Below, one piece after another: positions 26,197 to 35,481 of a stretch of 64,000 nt of DNA (positions are counted from its first letter, which is position 1; every line of letters starts with the position of its first letter). The notes below the pieces were generated by a model, which saw only the letters and a list, made by a program, of their open reading frames with translations, was not told where the DNA came from and did no database searches. A program made the translations under genes and the position numbers. This DNA comes from DASRDR01 sp035550795 (GTDB taxonomy: Bacteria > Methylomirabilota > Methylomirabilia > Rokubacteriales > DASRDR01), in contig DASZOL010000068.1 in assembly GCA_035550795.1 (NCBI GenBank), forward strand, positions 210,589-274,588. Reading direction: 5' to 3'.

Positions 26197-26272
26197 GGCT
26201 CCGATCTTGCGGCGAATCTCGCCTTTCGGGCAACTGCGTGCCGGACGCGCCGGGTCGGTTCGCTGCGTTTGA

Positions 26273-26278
26273 TACCAT
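26273..26278 (+). promoter_or_regulatory. -10-like element (TACCAT) before the DUF3108-like gene
   Basis: TACCAT ends six bases before the ATG at 26285, fitting the leaderless spacing seen at other genes in this window. No clear -35 or Shine-Dalgarno is present. Confidence 0.35.
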
Positions 26279-26284
26279 CGAGGC

Positions 26285-27139
26285 ATGGCACGGATCCGGG
26301 CCGGTCAGGCGGCGGGCGCGCCGACGGGCGGCGGCGCGCCTGTGCTGGGACGGCGGACGCTGCTCGGCATGGCGCTGGCGTGGGTGCTCGTCCCGTCACG
26401 CCGGGCGTCGGCCGAGAGCGAATCCCGGCGCGGGACGTTCTCGGCGCGTGCGACGATGCTCTACGGCGCCTTCCGCTTCGAGGAGAGCGGGACCATCCAC
26501 GAGTCGATCGACCGCACCGCCGGGCGCTACGAGGTCCGGATCACCGGCCACGGTCCGTCGATGTCGACCGAGATCGAGTCGACCGGCACCCTGCGGGCCG
26601 GACGCTGGGCGCCGCTCCGGTTCACGGACCGGTTCGTCGTGTACGGGCGGGAGTCTCGGCTCGATATCGCCTTTGACCACGCCCGACGCCTGGTCCAGTA
26701 CCGCGGCCGCAGCGAGACGTTCCTCCTCCGGCGCCTCCGGGTCACCGACGACGACGTCTCGGTGCCCGCGGGCGTGCACGTCGACGACGTCGTGAGCGCG
26801 ACCCTGAACTACGCGGAGGCCAGATGGCCGCCGGAGTCCGACGGCCGGCTCGTCACGCGGATCGTTCGCCGGGAGCGGATCCGGGGCGAGCGCCCCGACG
26901 ATGCGGCGGGCCGGTACCGGGCCGAGCTGGTTCCCTTCGAGCTGCGCGTGGGGCCAGACACCGACGGGCGTGCCACCGCGCTCCTCGATCTGACGCGGTT
27001 CTCGTCGTGGGCACGCGAGGACGAGCCGGCCCGGATCGTCTTCAGCGCCGACCGCCGGCCGGAGGCGATCACCGCGTCGCTGATCCTGGGCACGAGCCTG
27101 GCGATCCGGTTCGGGCCGCCGCCCGTCGCGGCCTTGTGA
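26285..27139 (+). CDS. Secreted DUF3108-like hypothetical protein
   Basis: 284 aa with an export signal (RRTLLGMALAWVLVPSRRASA; not a strong Tat motif). The mature part is beta-rich with the rhythm of DUF3108-type outer-envelope proteins: YEVRITGHGPSMSTEIESTG, RWAPLRFTDRFVVYGRESRL, FELRVGPDTDGRATALLDL and PEAITASLILGT. The family call is by resemblance, not a decisive motif. It is divergent from the GDSL gene and convergent with the hybrid kinase, 16 bases apart. Confidence 0.75.
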   Translation: MARIRAGQAAGAPTGGGAPVLGRRTLLGMALAWVLVPSRRASAESESRRGTFSARATMLYGAFRFEESGTIHESIDRTAGRYEVRITGHGPSMSTEIESTGTLRAGRWAPLRFTDRFVVYGRESRLDIAFDHARRLVQYRGRSETFLLRRLRVTDDDVSVPAGVHVDDVVSATLNYAEARWPPESDGRLVTRIVRRERIRGERPDDAAGRYRAELVPFELRVGPDTDGRATALLDLTRFSSWAREDEPARIVFSADRRPEAITASLILGTSLAIRFGPPPVAAL

Positions 27140-27155
27140 GGGCGCCCGGCCGGCG

Positions 27156-29429
27156 CTACGCGGCCGGCAGGCGGATCGTGAACGTGGTGCCGACCCCGCA
27201 GTCGGAGTCGACCCCGATCGTTCCCCCGTAGCTCGAGATGATGCCCGACACGATGGAGAGCCCCAGCCCGGTCCCGCTCTCCTTCGTCGTGAAGAAGGGC
27301 TCGAAGATCCGGCGCCGCACTTCCGGCGGGATCCCGGTGCCGGTGTCGGAGACCGACAGCACGACCCAGTCTCCCTCGTGGCGCGTCTCGAGCGTGATGG
27401 CGCCGCCCTGCGGCATGGCGTCCACCGCGTTGAGCACGAGGTTGATCAGCGCCTCGCGCAGCTCCGCCCCCCGCGCCTGGATGCCGGGGACCGGGCCCAG
27501 CTGCTGGCGGACCATGATCGGCGTCCCCTTGAGGTCGCTCTGGGACCAGCGTGGCCGCACGATCTCGATCACCTGGCGGACGACGTCGCGGAGATCCACG
27601 CGCTCAAGCCGCCGATCGACTTCGCGGCGGGCGAAGCGCCGGATCCGGCCGACCGTCTCCACGCCGTCGCGCACGGCCTGCTCGATCGTCGAGAGGCCCC
27701 GCTGGAGGCGCTCCGGTGAGGGCTCGTGGGCGATGAGCTGCGTGTGCCCGAGGATGGCCTGGAGCAGGTTGGTGAAGTCGTGGGCCATGCCCATGGCGAG
27801 CTGGCCGAGCGCCGACAGCTTCTCCGACCGCGCTAGCTGCTCCTCCCAGCGCCGCTGCTCGGTGACGTCGCGCACGATCAGGAGCAGCCCCATCTCGTCG
27901 CGTCCCCCCCAGGGGATCGGCGAGCCGGTCGCGGTCAGGTCCTGGAACGACCGGTCGGCTTCCTGGATGCGCAGCACCACGGTGCGGCTCGCGCGCGGCG
28001 CCGTCAGGACCGGCTCGAGCTGGACCATGACGGCCGGTGACATCGCGTCGCCGAGAAGCTTGCCGCGCGCCTCGTCGGCCGCCCGGCCGAACATGCGCTC
28101 GGCGGCGGGATTCCAGGTGACGACGCGGCCCGCCGGATCGACCGCCACGATGGACTCGGTGGCCGACTGGATGAGGTTTTCGAGGAAGGTCTTGGCCTCC
28201 GACAGCTCGCGATGCAGGTTCGCGTTGCGCACGACGAGGGCGACCGACTCCGAGAACATGCGCAGCAGCTCGCGCTCGCTCGGGTCGAGCTCGCGACTGG
28301 TCTCGACGACCAGGGCGCCCAGGTGGCGCCCCTGCGCCACCAGCGGGAAAACGGCCCGCCCCGCCGCCTCGGCCCCTGCGAGCTCCTCCGGATCGAGGAG
28401 GACCTGCACGCGCTCGTAGCCCGCGCCCTGCTGGAGGTGCTCGGTGATCGCCGCGAGCGTCCGGTCGAGGGCGGGGTCGACGAGCACGGCCGTGGAGATC
28501 TGCCGCAGGATCTCGCCCTGGACGGCGCGCAGCGACTGCTCGGCGGCCTGCCGGGCGGCCGCCGTGAGAAGGGACGACGTGCGCACGGCCGTGACCATCA
28601 GGTCGGTCACGGGGCGGAGGGCGGCGAGGTCCGGGCCGCCGGGCGCGGGAGCGCGCCGGTGGTACAGCGCGAGGTGAGCCGACACTCGCGGCAACCCCTC
28701 GTCGACCACCGGCACGACCGTGGCCGTCTCGAGGCCGAGGCCGTCCAGCTCGGCCGGCCAGGGCAGGGGCCAGGCGAGCCCGGGCCGCGTGCAGGCCGGC
28801 TCGTGGACGGCGTGAAGCGCGGTCCGCCAGGCGGTGACCACGGCGTCGCCCGCCCCCGGGGACAGCTCCGAGTGGACGGTCACCGCGGGCTCCGCGCCCA
28901 GGAAGGACGCCGCGGCGGCGCCGGCCACGCGCTGCGCCTCGTGCAGCATGGCGCGCAGGAGCGCAGCGAGGTCGCCGCCCGGGACGGGGTCCCGGCGCTG
29001 CGCGAGGTCGCGCATCTTGCCGATCAGGGGGGTCAGCGCGCCGCCGGGACCGTCCGTGCGCTGCCGTCGCCGGGCGAGCGCCCGCTCCGCGGCCTCCTGG
29101 AGCTCACGCGGCGCGAACGGCTTCACGAGGTAGTCCATGGCGCCGAACCGCATGGCCCGCTGGACCGTGTCGAGCGAGGCGTAGGCCGTGATCATGACGA
29201 CCTCGACGCCGGAATCGAGCGCCTTAACGCGCTCCAGCAGCTGGACGCCGTCCATCCGCGGCATCTTCACGTCCATGAAGATCAGGTCCGGGCGGAGCCC
29301 GGGCAGGACCGCCAGCACCTCCTCGCCGCTCCCGGCCGTGAAGACCTGATAGCGCGGCTTGAGGATCATGCGGATGGCCTCGCGCGGTCCTTCCTCGTCG
29401 TCGACCACCAGTACGCGTGGCTCGGTCAT
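27156..29429 (-). CDS. Receiver-GAF-PAS histidine kinase
   Basis: 757 aa, soluble. Residues 1-120 are a receiver domain (VVDDEE, Asp53 in IFMDVKMPRMDG, Lys in LVKPF). Two GAF-like regions span about 150-290 and 300-400, and a PAS domain about 410-525 (ATESIVAVDPAGRVVTWNPA). HisKA has GMAHDFTNLLQAIL (His550), and the HATPase has N-box (LVLNAVDAM), G1 (VSDTGTGIP) and G2 (GTGLGLSIV). With the receiver at the N-terminus it can receive phosphate from another kinase and signal onward. It is the last of three sensor genes on the minus strand, 25 bases after the pseudokinase. Confidence 0.93.
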   Translation of the reverse strand: MTEPRVLVVDDEEGPREAIRMILKPRYQVFTAGSGEEVLAVLPGLRPDLIFMDVKMPRMDGVQLLERVKALDSGVEVVMITAYASLDTVQRAMRFGAMDYLVKPFAPRELQEAAERALARRRQRTDGPGGALTPLIGKMRDLAQRRDPVPGGDLAALLRAMLHEAQRVAGAAAASFLGAEPAVTVHSELSPGAGDAVVTAWRTALHAVHEPACTRPGLAWPLPWPAELDGLGLETATVVPVVDEGLPRVSAHLALYHRRAPAPGGPDLAALRPVTDLMVTAVRTSSLLTAAARQAAEQSLRAVQGEILRQISTAVLVDPALDRTLAAITEHLQQGAGYERVQVLLDPEELAGAEAAGRAVFPLVAQGRHLGALVVETSRELDPSERELLRMFSESVALVVRNANLHRELSEAKTFLENLIQSATESIVAVDPAGRVVTWNPAAERMFGRAADEARGKLLGDAMSPAVMVQLEPVLTAPRASRTVVLRIQEADRSFQDLTATGSPIPWGGRDEMGLLLIVRDVTEQRRWEEQLARSEKLSALGQLAMGMAHDFTNLLQAILGHTQLIAHEPSPERLQRGLSTIEQAVRDGVETVGRIRRFARREVDRRLERVDLRDVVRQVIEIVRPRWSQSDLKGTPIMVRQQLGPVPGIQARGAELREALINLVLNAVDAMPQGGAITLETRHEGDWVVLSVSDTGTGIPPEVRRRIFEPFFTTKESGTGLGLSIVSGIISSYGGTIGVDSDCGVGTTFTIRLPAA

Positions 29430-29454
29430 GCCGGAGCCCCCCCTGGGTCTCAGA

Positions 29455-31467
29455 TCACTGATGAGTTCGCGGCAGGGTCAGGATGAAGCGGATCTCGCCC
29501 TCCTGACCGCCCAGCGTCAGCACGCCGCCGTGGGCCTCGACGATCTTCTGGGTGACGGCCGGGCCGACGTCGAGCAGCTTGTCCGACGCGATCGCGAGCG
29601 GGCTGAACAGATGCTCCCGCTCCGGCCCCGAGAGCTGGGCCGGCCGCCCCGCGAGCGACAGGCGCACGCGACCGGGGTCATCCAGCGCCGTCTGGAGGTG
29701 GATGGCCACCCGGCCGTCCGGCTCGACGCGGTTGGCGAGGAACCGGACGAGGTAGCCAAGCGCCTTGGTGAGCTGCTCGCGATCGACCTTGACGAGGAGC
29801 CCGTCCTGCGGCGCGTACAGGATCGCGGTCAGCTGGTCGTCGCGCTCCGGGGCCCTGAGCAGGAAGAGCGCGGCGTCTCGCGGGCCCTGTGACCGTTCCA
29901 GGCGGACTGACAGATCCTGCAGCGCGTCGTGGAGGACCTGCCGGAGGTCGCAGAAGTCCACCTTGTAGTCGCGGTCACCGGCGAGCGTGATGAGCTTGTC
30001 CACGAGTGAGATCAGGCGCTGCGTGTCCTTGCCGACGACCGAGAGGAACTTCTCCCGGAACTCGGGGTCCTCGTAGCGGTGGGGGAGGAGCTCGAGGAAC
30101 GTGTAGATCGACACCAGGGGGTTCTTGATCTCGTCCGTCAGGCGAAGCAGCACCCGGTTCAGGAGATCCAGGGTCTGGCTCGCCTGGCGCTCGCGATTGA
30201 GCTGAAGCCGCGGCGTGGGGTCGTCCAGGAGCATGACCGCGCCGCAGGGCGCGCCGGCGGCGCCCAGGATTCGCGAGGTGCTGATCTCCACCGCGACCTG
30301 GCGACGGGGCAGCTGGACCTCCGTCAGCCGGAGCTCACGGCCGCCTCGCATGGTGTCGTAGAGAAGGTCGCCCAGCGGCGACGGCAGCACCCGGAGGTCC
30401 TGGCCAAGGACGTCGCCGAGCGAGAGGTGAAGGATCTGCTCCGCGCGCCGGTTGAACCGGGTCACCCGCCCGGCGGCGTCGATGGTGATGGCGCCGCTCT
30501 GGAGGTGCGTCAAGACCTGCTCGATGAAGCCGTGCTGGGCCCGGACGGTGTTGAAGAGCCCGATGTCCTCGACCGCCATGGCGACCTGGCTGGCCAGCGT
30601 GAATAGCCGCTCGAGATCCTCGACCCCGTACGGCTGGCCGGTCACCCGGGGGCCCAGCACGAGGATTCCGACCAGCTTGGCCTGGACCCAGAGCGGCACC
30701 GCGACCTCGCCGCCGAGGAGCGCCAGCTCCCGGGCCGCCTCGGTCCACTCCGGCTCCGCCTCGATCTCGCTCCGCATCGCGAGCCGCACGTGCTGCCGGA
30801 ACCAGGCGGCCAGTCCCTCGCCGCTTTCCAGGCGGAGGCGCTCGGCCAGATCGGGGTCCAGCCCGCGGAAGCCACGGGGCCGGTAGCGGTGGTCGTCGTC
30901 GACGAGCAACAGGGTCAGCCGGCTCGGCCGCACGAGCTCGGCGATCGCGTCCAGGAAGAACTCGACGACCCGGTCGATATCGAAGTGCGCGGCCAGAAGC
31001 TTGCCCAGCTCCTTGAGGACCGTTCCCAGCGCTGCGTGGCTGCCGGCTCCCGTCGCGGCGGGCACCGCGGGCTCGCGCCGCGCCCGGTCGCGCCGGAGCG
31101 AGGCGACCTCGAGCTCCAGCCGCCGCACGCGCAGCCCCTGCTCGATCGCCAGCCGGAGCGCGGCGTCCGGCAGGTTGCGGGGCAGCGCGAGGTCGCACCG
31201 GTCCGCCCCTTGGGGGAGGGGATCGTCGGGGGACAGGAGCCCGATCAGGAACGGCCGGGGAGCCGACGCAGCGGCGGCGGACACCTCCTCGGGGTCCACG
31301 CGCGCCGATCCGAAGTCGACGAGGAGGACGTCGGTGGGGCCCGCGGGGCCGGGGCCCAGCGCCTGTTGCAGCGATCCGCTGCCTCCGAGGTCGAGGGCGC
31401 CGCCCAGGAGCCGGCGCAGGCGGGCGGCCAGGCCGGCGTCCCGTGACAGCACACGGACCGTCCTCAT
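29455..31467 (-). CDS. Pseudo-histidine kinase with degenerate receiver, GAF and PAS domains
   Basis: 670 aa. Residues 1-115 resemble a receiver but lack the acidic pocket. GAF (about 150-305) and PAS (about 310-415) follow. At the HisKA site the sequence is RLTDEIKNPLVSIYTFLELL: Asp445 replaces the phosphoacceptor His (neighbouring kinase: GIAHEIRNPLVAIKTFAELL). The ATPase-like tail has no recognisable N-box, DxGxG or GTGLG. It should neither bind ATP normally nor autophosphorylate. The start overlaps the stop of the upstream kinase (ATGA), so equimolar synthesis and partnership are likely. Confidence 0.9.
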   Translation of the reverse strand: MRTVRVLSRDAGLAARLRRLLGGALDLGGSGSLQQALGPGPAGPTDVLLVDFGSARVDPEEVSAAAASAPRPFLIGLLSPDDPLPQGADRCDLALPRNLPDAALRLAIEQGLRVRRLELEVASLRRDRARREPAVPAATGAGSHAALGTVLKELGKLLAAHFDIDRVVEFFLDAIAELVRPSRLTLLLVDDDHRYRPRGFRGLDPDLAERLRLESGEGLAAWFRQHVRLAMRSEIEAEPEWTEAARELALLGGEVAVPLWVQAKLVGILVLGPRVTGQPYGVEDLERLFTLASQVAMAVEDIGLFNTVRAQHGFIEQVLTHLQSGAITIDAAGRVTRFNRRAEQILHLSLGDVLGQDLRVLPSPLGDLLYDTMRGGRELRLTEVQLPRRQVAVEISTSRILGAAGAPCGAVMLLDDPTPRLQLNRERQASQTLDLLNRVLLRLTDEIKNPLVSIYTFLELLPHRYEDPEFREKFLSVVGKDTQRLISLVDKLITLAGDRDYKVDFCDLRQVLHDALQDLSVRLERSQGPRDAALFLLRAPERDDQLTAILYAPQDGLLVKVDREQLTKALGYLVRFLANRVEPDGRVAIHLQTALDDPGRVRLSLAGRPAQLSGPEREHLFSPLAIASDKLLDVGPAVTQKIVEAHGGVLTLGGQEGEIRFILTLPRTHQ

Positions 31468-33953
31468 CGCGGGACCTCGGGCCGGACGGTCTCGGCGACG
31501 GAGCCCACGAGCGCGGGGAACTGCAGCACGAACGTCGTGCCGAGCCCGGCCGGTCCCGGGTCGGCCCAGAGCGAAGCCCGGTGCGCATCGGCGATGCTCC
31601 GACAGATCGCGAGCCCCAGGCCCGTTCCGCTCGACTTCGTGGTGAAGAACGGCTCGAAGACCCGCGCCAGGTCCTCGCGCGGGATTCCCGGTCCCGTGTC
31701 GGTGACCCGGACCGTGACGAGGCCGCGGTCCTGGCGCTCGCGGTCCGCCCGCACGGTCACCGTGAGCGTGCCGCCGGTGGTCATGGCCTCCAGGCCGTTC
31801 AGGAAGAGGTTCAGGAACAGCTGCTTCAGCTGGTCCAGGTCGCCGAGGATCGGCGGCAGGCCGTTCTCGATCTCGACCACGGTGCGCACCCGCCGACGGT
31901 CAGCCTCGCCGCGGAGCAGGTCCAGCGTCTCGACCAGCGGTACCTGGAGATCGAGCGGGCGCAGGGGGAACGCCGAGGGCACGGCGAGGGCCCGCAGGCG
32001 GGCGAGGAGCTGCTCGATGCGGTGGATCTCCTTCACGGCGACCTTGGCGAACGTCGAGCGGAACTCGTGGTCGTCGGCCCGCTCGGGCAGGAGCTCCGCG
32101 AACGTTTTGATGGCCACGAGCGGGTTCCGGATCTCGTGAGCGATACCGGTTGCCATCGCCCCGAGGGCGGAGAGGCGATCGGTGCGCCGCTTGTCTTCCT
32201 CGAGGGCCTTGAGGCGGGAGTGGTCGTTCAGGACGGCGATGGCCCCGCTGACTTCGCCCCGGTGGTCGTGAAGCGCGGAGGTGTGGACGACCAGAGGAAG
32301 CACGCGGCCCTCCGGGTGACTGACGGTCACCTCCGTCTCGGCCTCGGCGTGCTCGACGAGGCTCGAGCGCAGCACCGCCCGGATCGCCGGATCCAGGACG
32401 TCGAGTGGCCGTCCCACGACGCGGGCGGCCTCGATGCCGAGGATGCGCTCCGCCGCGGGGTTGAGCGTCGTGACGACGCCGTCCTCCCGGGCGGCGATGA
32501 CCCCCGAGTCCATGCGGCCCAGCAGGCGCTCGTTGTACTCCTTGATCGAGACGATCTCGTGGTAGAGCTGTGCGTTCTTCAGGCCGATGGCGAGCTCGCT
32601 CGCCAGGGTCTCCAGGAGGTCGAGCTCGTCGCCGAAGAAGGAATCCCCCGAGAGCTTGGGACCGGCCAGGATGACCGCCATCAGCCGGCCGTCGCGGACC
32701 GGCACGGCGACCTCGGCCCCCCAGGCCCGGAGGGACTGCAGCACCGAGATCGGCTCCTCGGAGCCGGGACGCGCCGCGACGTGATCGCGGACCAGCGCGG
32801 CCACGCCGTCGGACAGCTCCTGGATGAGCGGGCTCCCTCCGGAGACCGGCTCGGCGGGCCAGGCGACGGCCGGGTCGACGCGGCGGGTCACGATGGGCGC
32901 GAAGGCGTCCCGATCCCGGATGCGCACGATGATCGCCAGGCTCTCGAGGTGGAGGGCCCGGTCGATGAGGTCGGCCATGGCGGTCGCGACCCGCGCGGGG
33001 TCGGCGAACGTGCCCATCGCCCGACTTCCCTCGCGCACGAGGGCCCGCGTGTCATAGGCGGGCCGGTACAGGTAGCGGTCGGCGAGGCGGCGCATGCGCG
33101 GCGCGAACCCGAGGAAGAGGGCAGACGCCGCCAGGCCAAGCAGGACGGCCCCGATCGGGGAGAGGGTCGGGTTCGCGCCGGGGAAGAGCGCGTCAAGGAG
33201 GATTTCGCCCCCGATCAGGAACGCCGCCGTGAGCAGCCAGCCGGCCCCGTACGCCGCCGAGCGGCTGATGACGACGCGCACGTCCATGAGACGGTGGCGC
33301 ACGATGGAGTGGGCGGTGAAGGCGAGCCAGAGCAGCGTGAAGTAGGGCCCGTACACGCCCAGGCGCGAGGACCCCGTGATCAGCGGGACGACGACGCCGA
33401 GCGTGAGCGCGCCCGCCGCGGTGAATCCGGCCCCGAGGAAGACGTAGTGCAGCTGGGCCCGGGCGAACCCCGTCGCGTGCCGGAGCTTCCCCGCGAGGTG
33501 CCCGAGGGCCCAGGCGGAACAGAGGATCAGGTAAGTCCCCAGCACCCGGAACGCCGGGCCGTAGACGGGTTGAAAGTACCCTTGCTCCTCCAGCCGGACG
33601 TCCTCGACGATCCAGGAGGAGAACGACAGGCCCGACATGAACAGGCCGAGGAACGTGACCACCGGGGTCAGGATCGGTCGCCGGGCGGCCGGCCTCGGGA
33701 AGACGACCGCGAAGTGCGCGAACGTCACGGGAACGAGCGCCGCCGTCGCCCACAGCACCCGCACGACCGCCAGGACAGCCACCGGATCGTTCAGGCTCCT
33801 TCTGACGCCCACCAGGATGCCCCATACCGCGAGGGTCGTCGCGAACGCGGCGAACCACCGATTGACCGGCCGGCCGGGGTTGCGCACCCAGACGACGACC
33901 GCCAGCGCGATCTCGATCAGCGCGACCAGGAAGAGGCCGACGATCGGCGTCAT
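31464..33953 (-). CDS. Membrane histidine kinase with multi-TM sensor, GAF and PAS
   Basis: 829 aa. Residues 1-285 carry about eight hydrophobic helices (7TM-like histidine-kinase sensor region, as in PrsK-like proteins). A GAF domain spans about 300-465 and a PAS about 475-585 (MDSGVIAAREDGVVTTLNPA). HisKA has GIAHEIRNPLVAI (His606), and the HATPase is intact (NLFLNGLEAM, VTDTGPGIP, GTGLGLAIC). It is probably an active inner-membrane sensor. It begins 47 bases after the ketosynthase gene on the same strand and is coupled by ATGA to the pseudokinase. Confidence 0.93.
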   Translation of the reverse strand: MTPIVGLFLVALIEIALAVVVWVRNPGRPVNRWFAAFATTLAVWGILVGVRRSLNDPVAVLAVVRVLWATAALVPVTFAHFAVVFPRPAARRPILTPVVTFLGLFMSGLSFSSWIVEDVRLEEQGYFQPVYGPAFRVLGTYLILCSAWALGHLAGKLRHATGFARAQLHYVFLGAGFTAAGALTLGVVVPLITGSSRLGVYGPYFTLLWLAFTAHSIVRHRLMDVRVVISRSAAYGAGWLLTAAFLIGGEILLDALFPGANPTLSPIGAVLLGLAASALFLGFAPRMRRLADRYLYRPAYDTRALVREGSRAMGTFADPARVATAMADLIDRALHLESLAIIVRIRDRDAFAPIVTRRVDPAVAWPAEPVSGGSPLIQELSDGVAALVRDHVAARPGSEEPISVLQSLRAWGAEVAVPVRDGRLMAVILAGPKLSGDSFFGDELDLLETLASELAIGLKNAQLYHEIVSIKEYNERLLGRMDSGVIAAREDGVVTTLNPAAERILGIEAARVVGRPLDVLDPAIRAVLRSSLVEHAEAETEVTVSHPEGRVLPLVVHTSALHDHRGEVSGAIAVLNDHSRLKALEEDKRRTDRLSALGAMATGIAHEIRNPLVAIKTFAELLPERADDHEFRSTFAKVAVKEIHRIEQLLARLRALAVPSAFPLRPLDLQVPLVETLDLLRGEADRRRVRTVVEIENGLPPILGDLDQLKQLFLNLFLNGLEAMTTGGTLTVTVRADRERQDRGLVTVRVTDTGPGIPREDLARVFEPFFTTKSSGTGLGLAICRSIADAHRASLWADPGPAGLGTTFVLQFPALVGSVAETVRPEVPR

Positions 33954-34000
33954 CGCGCTGCCCGGCTCAGTCCACGGCTAGGCGATCGGCCCACGGCCGC

Positions 34001-35230
34001 TCAGCTGTCGTCCGGGCGGCCGAGGATCACCGCCGAGTGGGTGGGGCCGATCGCGCGGGAGGTGACCAGGACGCGGTTCACCCGGGCCGGCCGGCCCCGC
34101 GCCGGCACGTAGTCGAGGTCGCATTCGGGAGCCGGGATGTCGTGGTTCATGGTGGGCGGGACGAACTGCTCCGCGAGCGAGAAGCAGGCCGCCACCACCT
34201 GCAGCGCGCCGCCCGCCGCGAAGGGCTGGCCGATCATCGCCTTGATCGAGGTCACCGGGATGTTGTAGGCGTGGCGACCGAGCACCGCGCGATAGGCCGC
34301 GCTCTCCGCCCGGTCGTGTCGCGGCACCCCGCCTCCGTGCGCGTTGACGTGATCGATCTCCCCGGGGCTCAGGCGGGCCTCCTCGATCGCGGCCCGCATC
34401 GCGGTCTGGAGCGACGCGCCCGTCGGGTCCACCGTCCGGAGATCCAGGCCGTCGCTGCCGCTGCCGTACCCCAGCACCTCGGCGTAGACGCGGGCGCCCC
34501 GCGCCTGCGCGTGATCGAGGTCTTCGAGCACGTACATCCCGGCACCCTCGCCCAGGACGGAGCCGTCGCTCAGCGCGTCGTACGGACGAAGGGACTGGGC
34601 CGGCGGGCCGCCCCACCGGGACAGCCAGCCAAGCTTGCCCCAGGCCGCGTGCACGGACGTCGTCAGGGCCGCGTCCGCGGCGCCGGCCAGGGCGCCGACG
34701 ATTCGGCCGGTGCCGATCTGCGCGCACACCCACTGGATCGCGTCCACGCCCGACGCGCACCCGGACCCGAGCGTCATGGTCTGCCCGCGCAGGCCGAGGC
34801 CCACCGCGGCGTAGTTCGTCAGGGCGTGCCCGATGCTCTCGACGACGGTCGACGCGTCACGCCGGCGCATCGGGCGCCCCTGGAGGCGCTCGAGGACCTC
34901 CTGGAACTCCGCCACCGCGCTGGCGCCGCTCGCAACGCAGACCGCGAACGCGCCGGCGGCGGCGAGGCCCGGCAGCCTCGCGTCCTCGTACGCCATGCGC
35001 GCGGCCGCCATGCCGAACTGCGCGAACCGTCCCGCGGGCGTCAGCCGCTCGCCGGCGGGCTCGAAGCCCTTGACCTCCGCCGCGACCCGGCAGGCAAACG
35101 GCGCCGGATCGAAACGGGTGATCGGACCGACGCCCAGGGTCCCTTCGCGGAGGCCCTGCCAGAATGCCTTGACGCCGATTCCGATCGGCGTGACGGCGCC
35201 GAGGCCGGTGATGGCGACGCGGCGTCTCAC
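34001..35230 (-). CDS. Variant beta-ketoacyl-ACP synthase with Cys-His-Gln active site
   Basis: 409 aa, thiolase fold. Cys158 (LGSGCASG) and the first His (His298, VNAHGGG) are present. At the second catalytic His position of FabF-type enzymes the sequence is KAMIGQPFAAGG, so Gln335 replaces His (neighbour: KSMTGHLVGAAG). This may impair decarboxylation or shift the enzyme to a partner role, like heterodimeric type II PKS ketosynthases, but it keeps its Cys and so is not a canonical chain-length factor. The GTG at 35230 overlaps the ACP stop (GTGA). Confidence 0.9.
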   Translation of the reverse strand: MRRRVAITGLGAVTPIGIGVKAFWQGLREGTLGVGPITRFDPAPFACRVAAEVKGFEPAGERLTPAGRFAQFGMAAARMAYEDARLPGLAAAGAFAVCVASGASAVAEFQEVLERLQGRPMRRRDASTVVESIGHALTNYAAVGLGLRGQTMTLGSGCASGVDAIQWVCAQIGTGRIVGALAGAADAALTTSVHAAWGKLGWLSRWGGPPAQSLRPYDALSDGSVLGEGAGMYVLEDLDHAQARGARVYAEVLGYGSGSDGLDLRTVDPTGASLQTAMRAAIEEARLSPGEIDHVNAHGGGVPRHDRAESAAYRAVLGRHAYNIPVTSIKAMIGQPFAAGGALQVVAACFSLAEQFVPPTMNHDIPAPECDLDYVPARGRPARVNRVLVTSRAIGPTHSAVILGRPDDS

Positions 35231-35481
35231 CCGGGCGCCTGACCGGCGCGGGCATCGACCAGCGCCACCATGTCGGCCACCGTCTTGAGCTTCGTCAGCT
35301 CTTCCTCGGGCACCTCGATGTTGAAGCGGCGCTCGACGGCGATGGCGAGCTCGACCGCGTCGAGTGAATCGAGGCCGAGGTCCTCGACCAGGCGCGCGTC
35401 CGGCACGATCTGCTCCGCCGGCAGCCCCAGTCGCGCCGCCATGAGCTCCTTGAGTCCCTCCGCGACCTCTTGCGGCGTCAC
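35227..35481 (-). CDS. Acyl carrier protein
   Basis: 84 aa. The 4'-phosphopantetheine site is LGLDSLDAVELA (Ser39), preceded by LVEDLG and followed by the acidic helix II and FNIEVPEEELTKLKTV, all typical of type II ACPs. The GTG at 35481 follows the upstream ketosynthase stop with no gap. Being sandwiched between two ketosynthases makes it a dedicated carrier rather than the housekeeping AcpP (inference). Confidence 0.95.
   Translation of the reverse strand: MTPQEVAEGLKELMAARLGLPAEQIVPDARLVEDLGLDSLDAVELAIAVERRFNIEVPEEELTKLKTVADMVALVDARAGQAPG

Noticed and set aside
31443..34112. A plus-strand open frame of 889 codons.
   Set aside because: Antisense to the 829-aa histidine kinase; no recognisable protein features.
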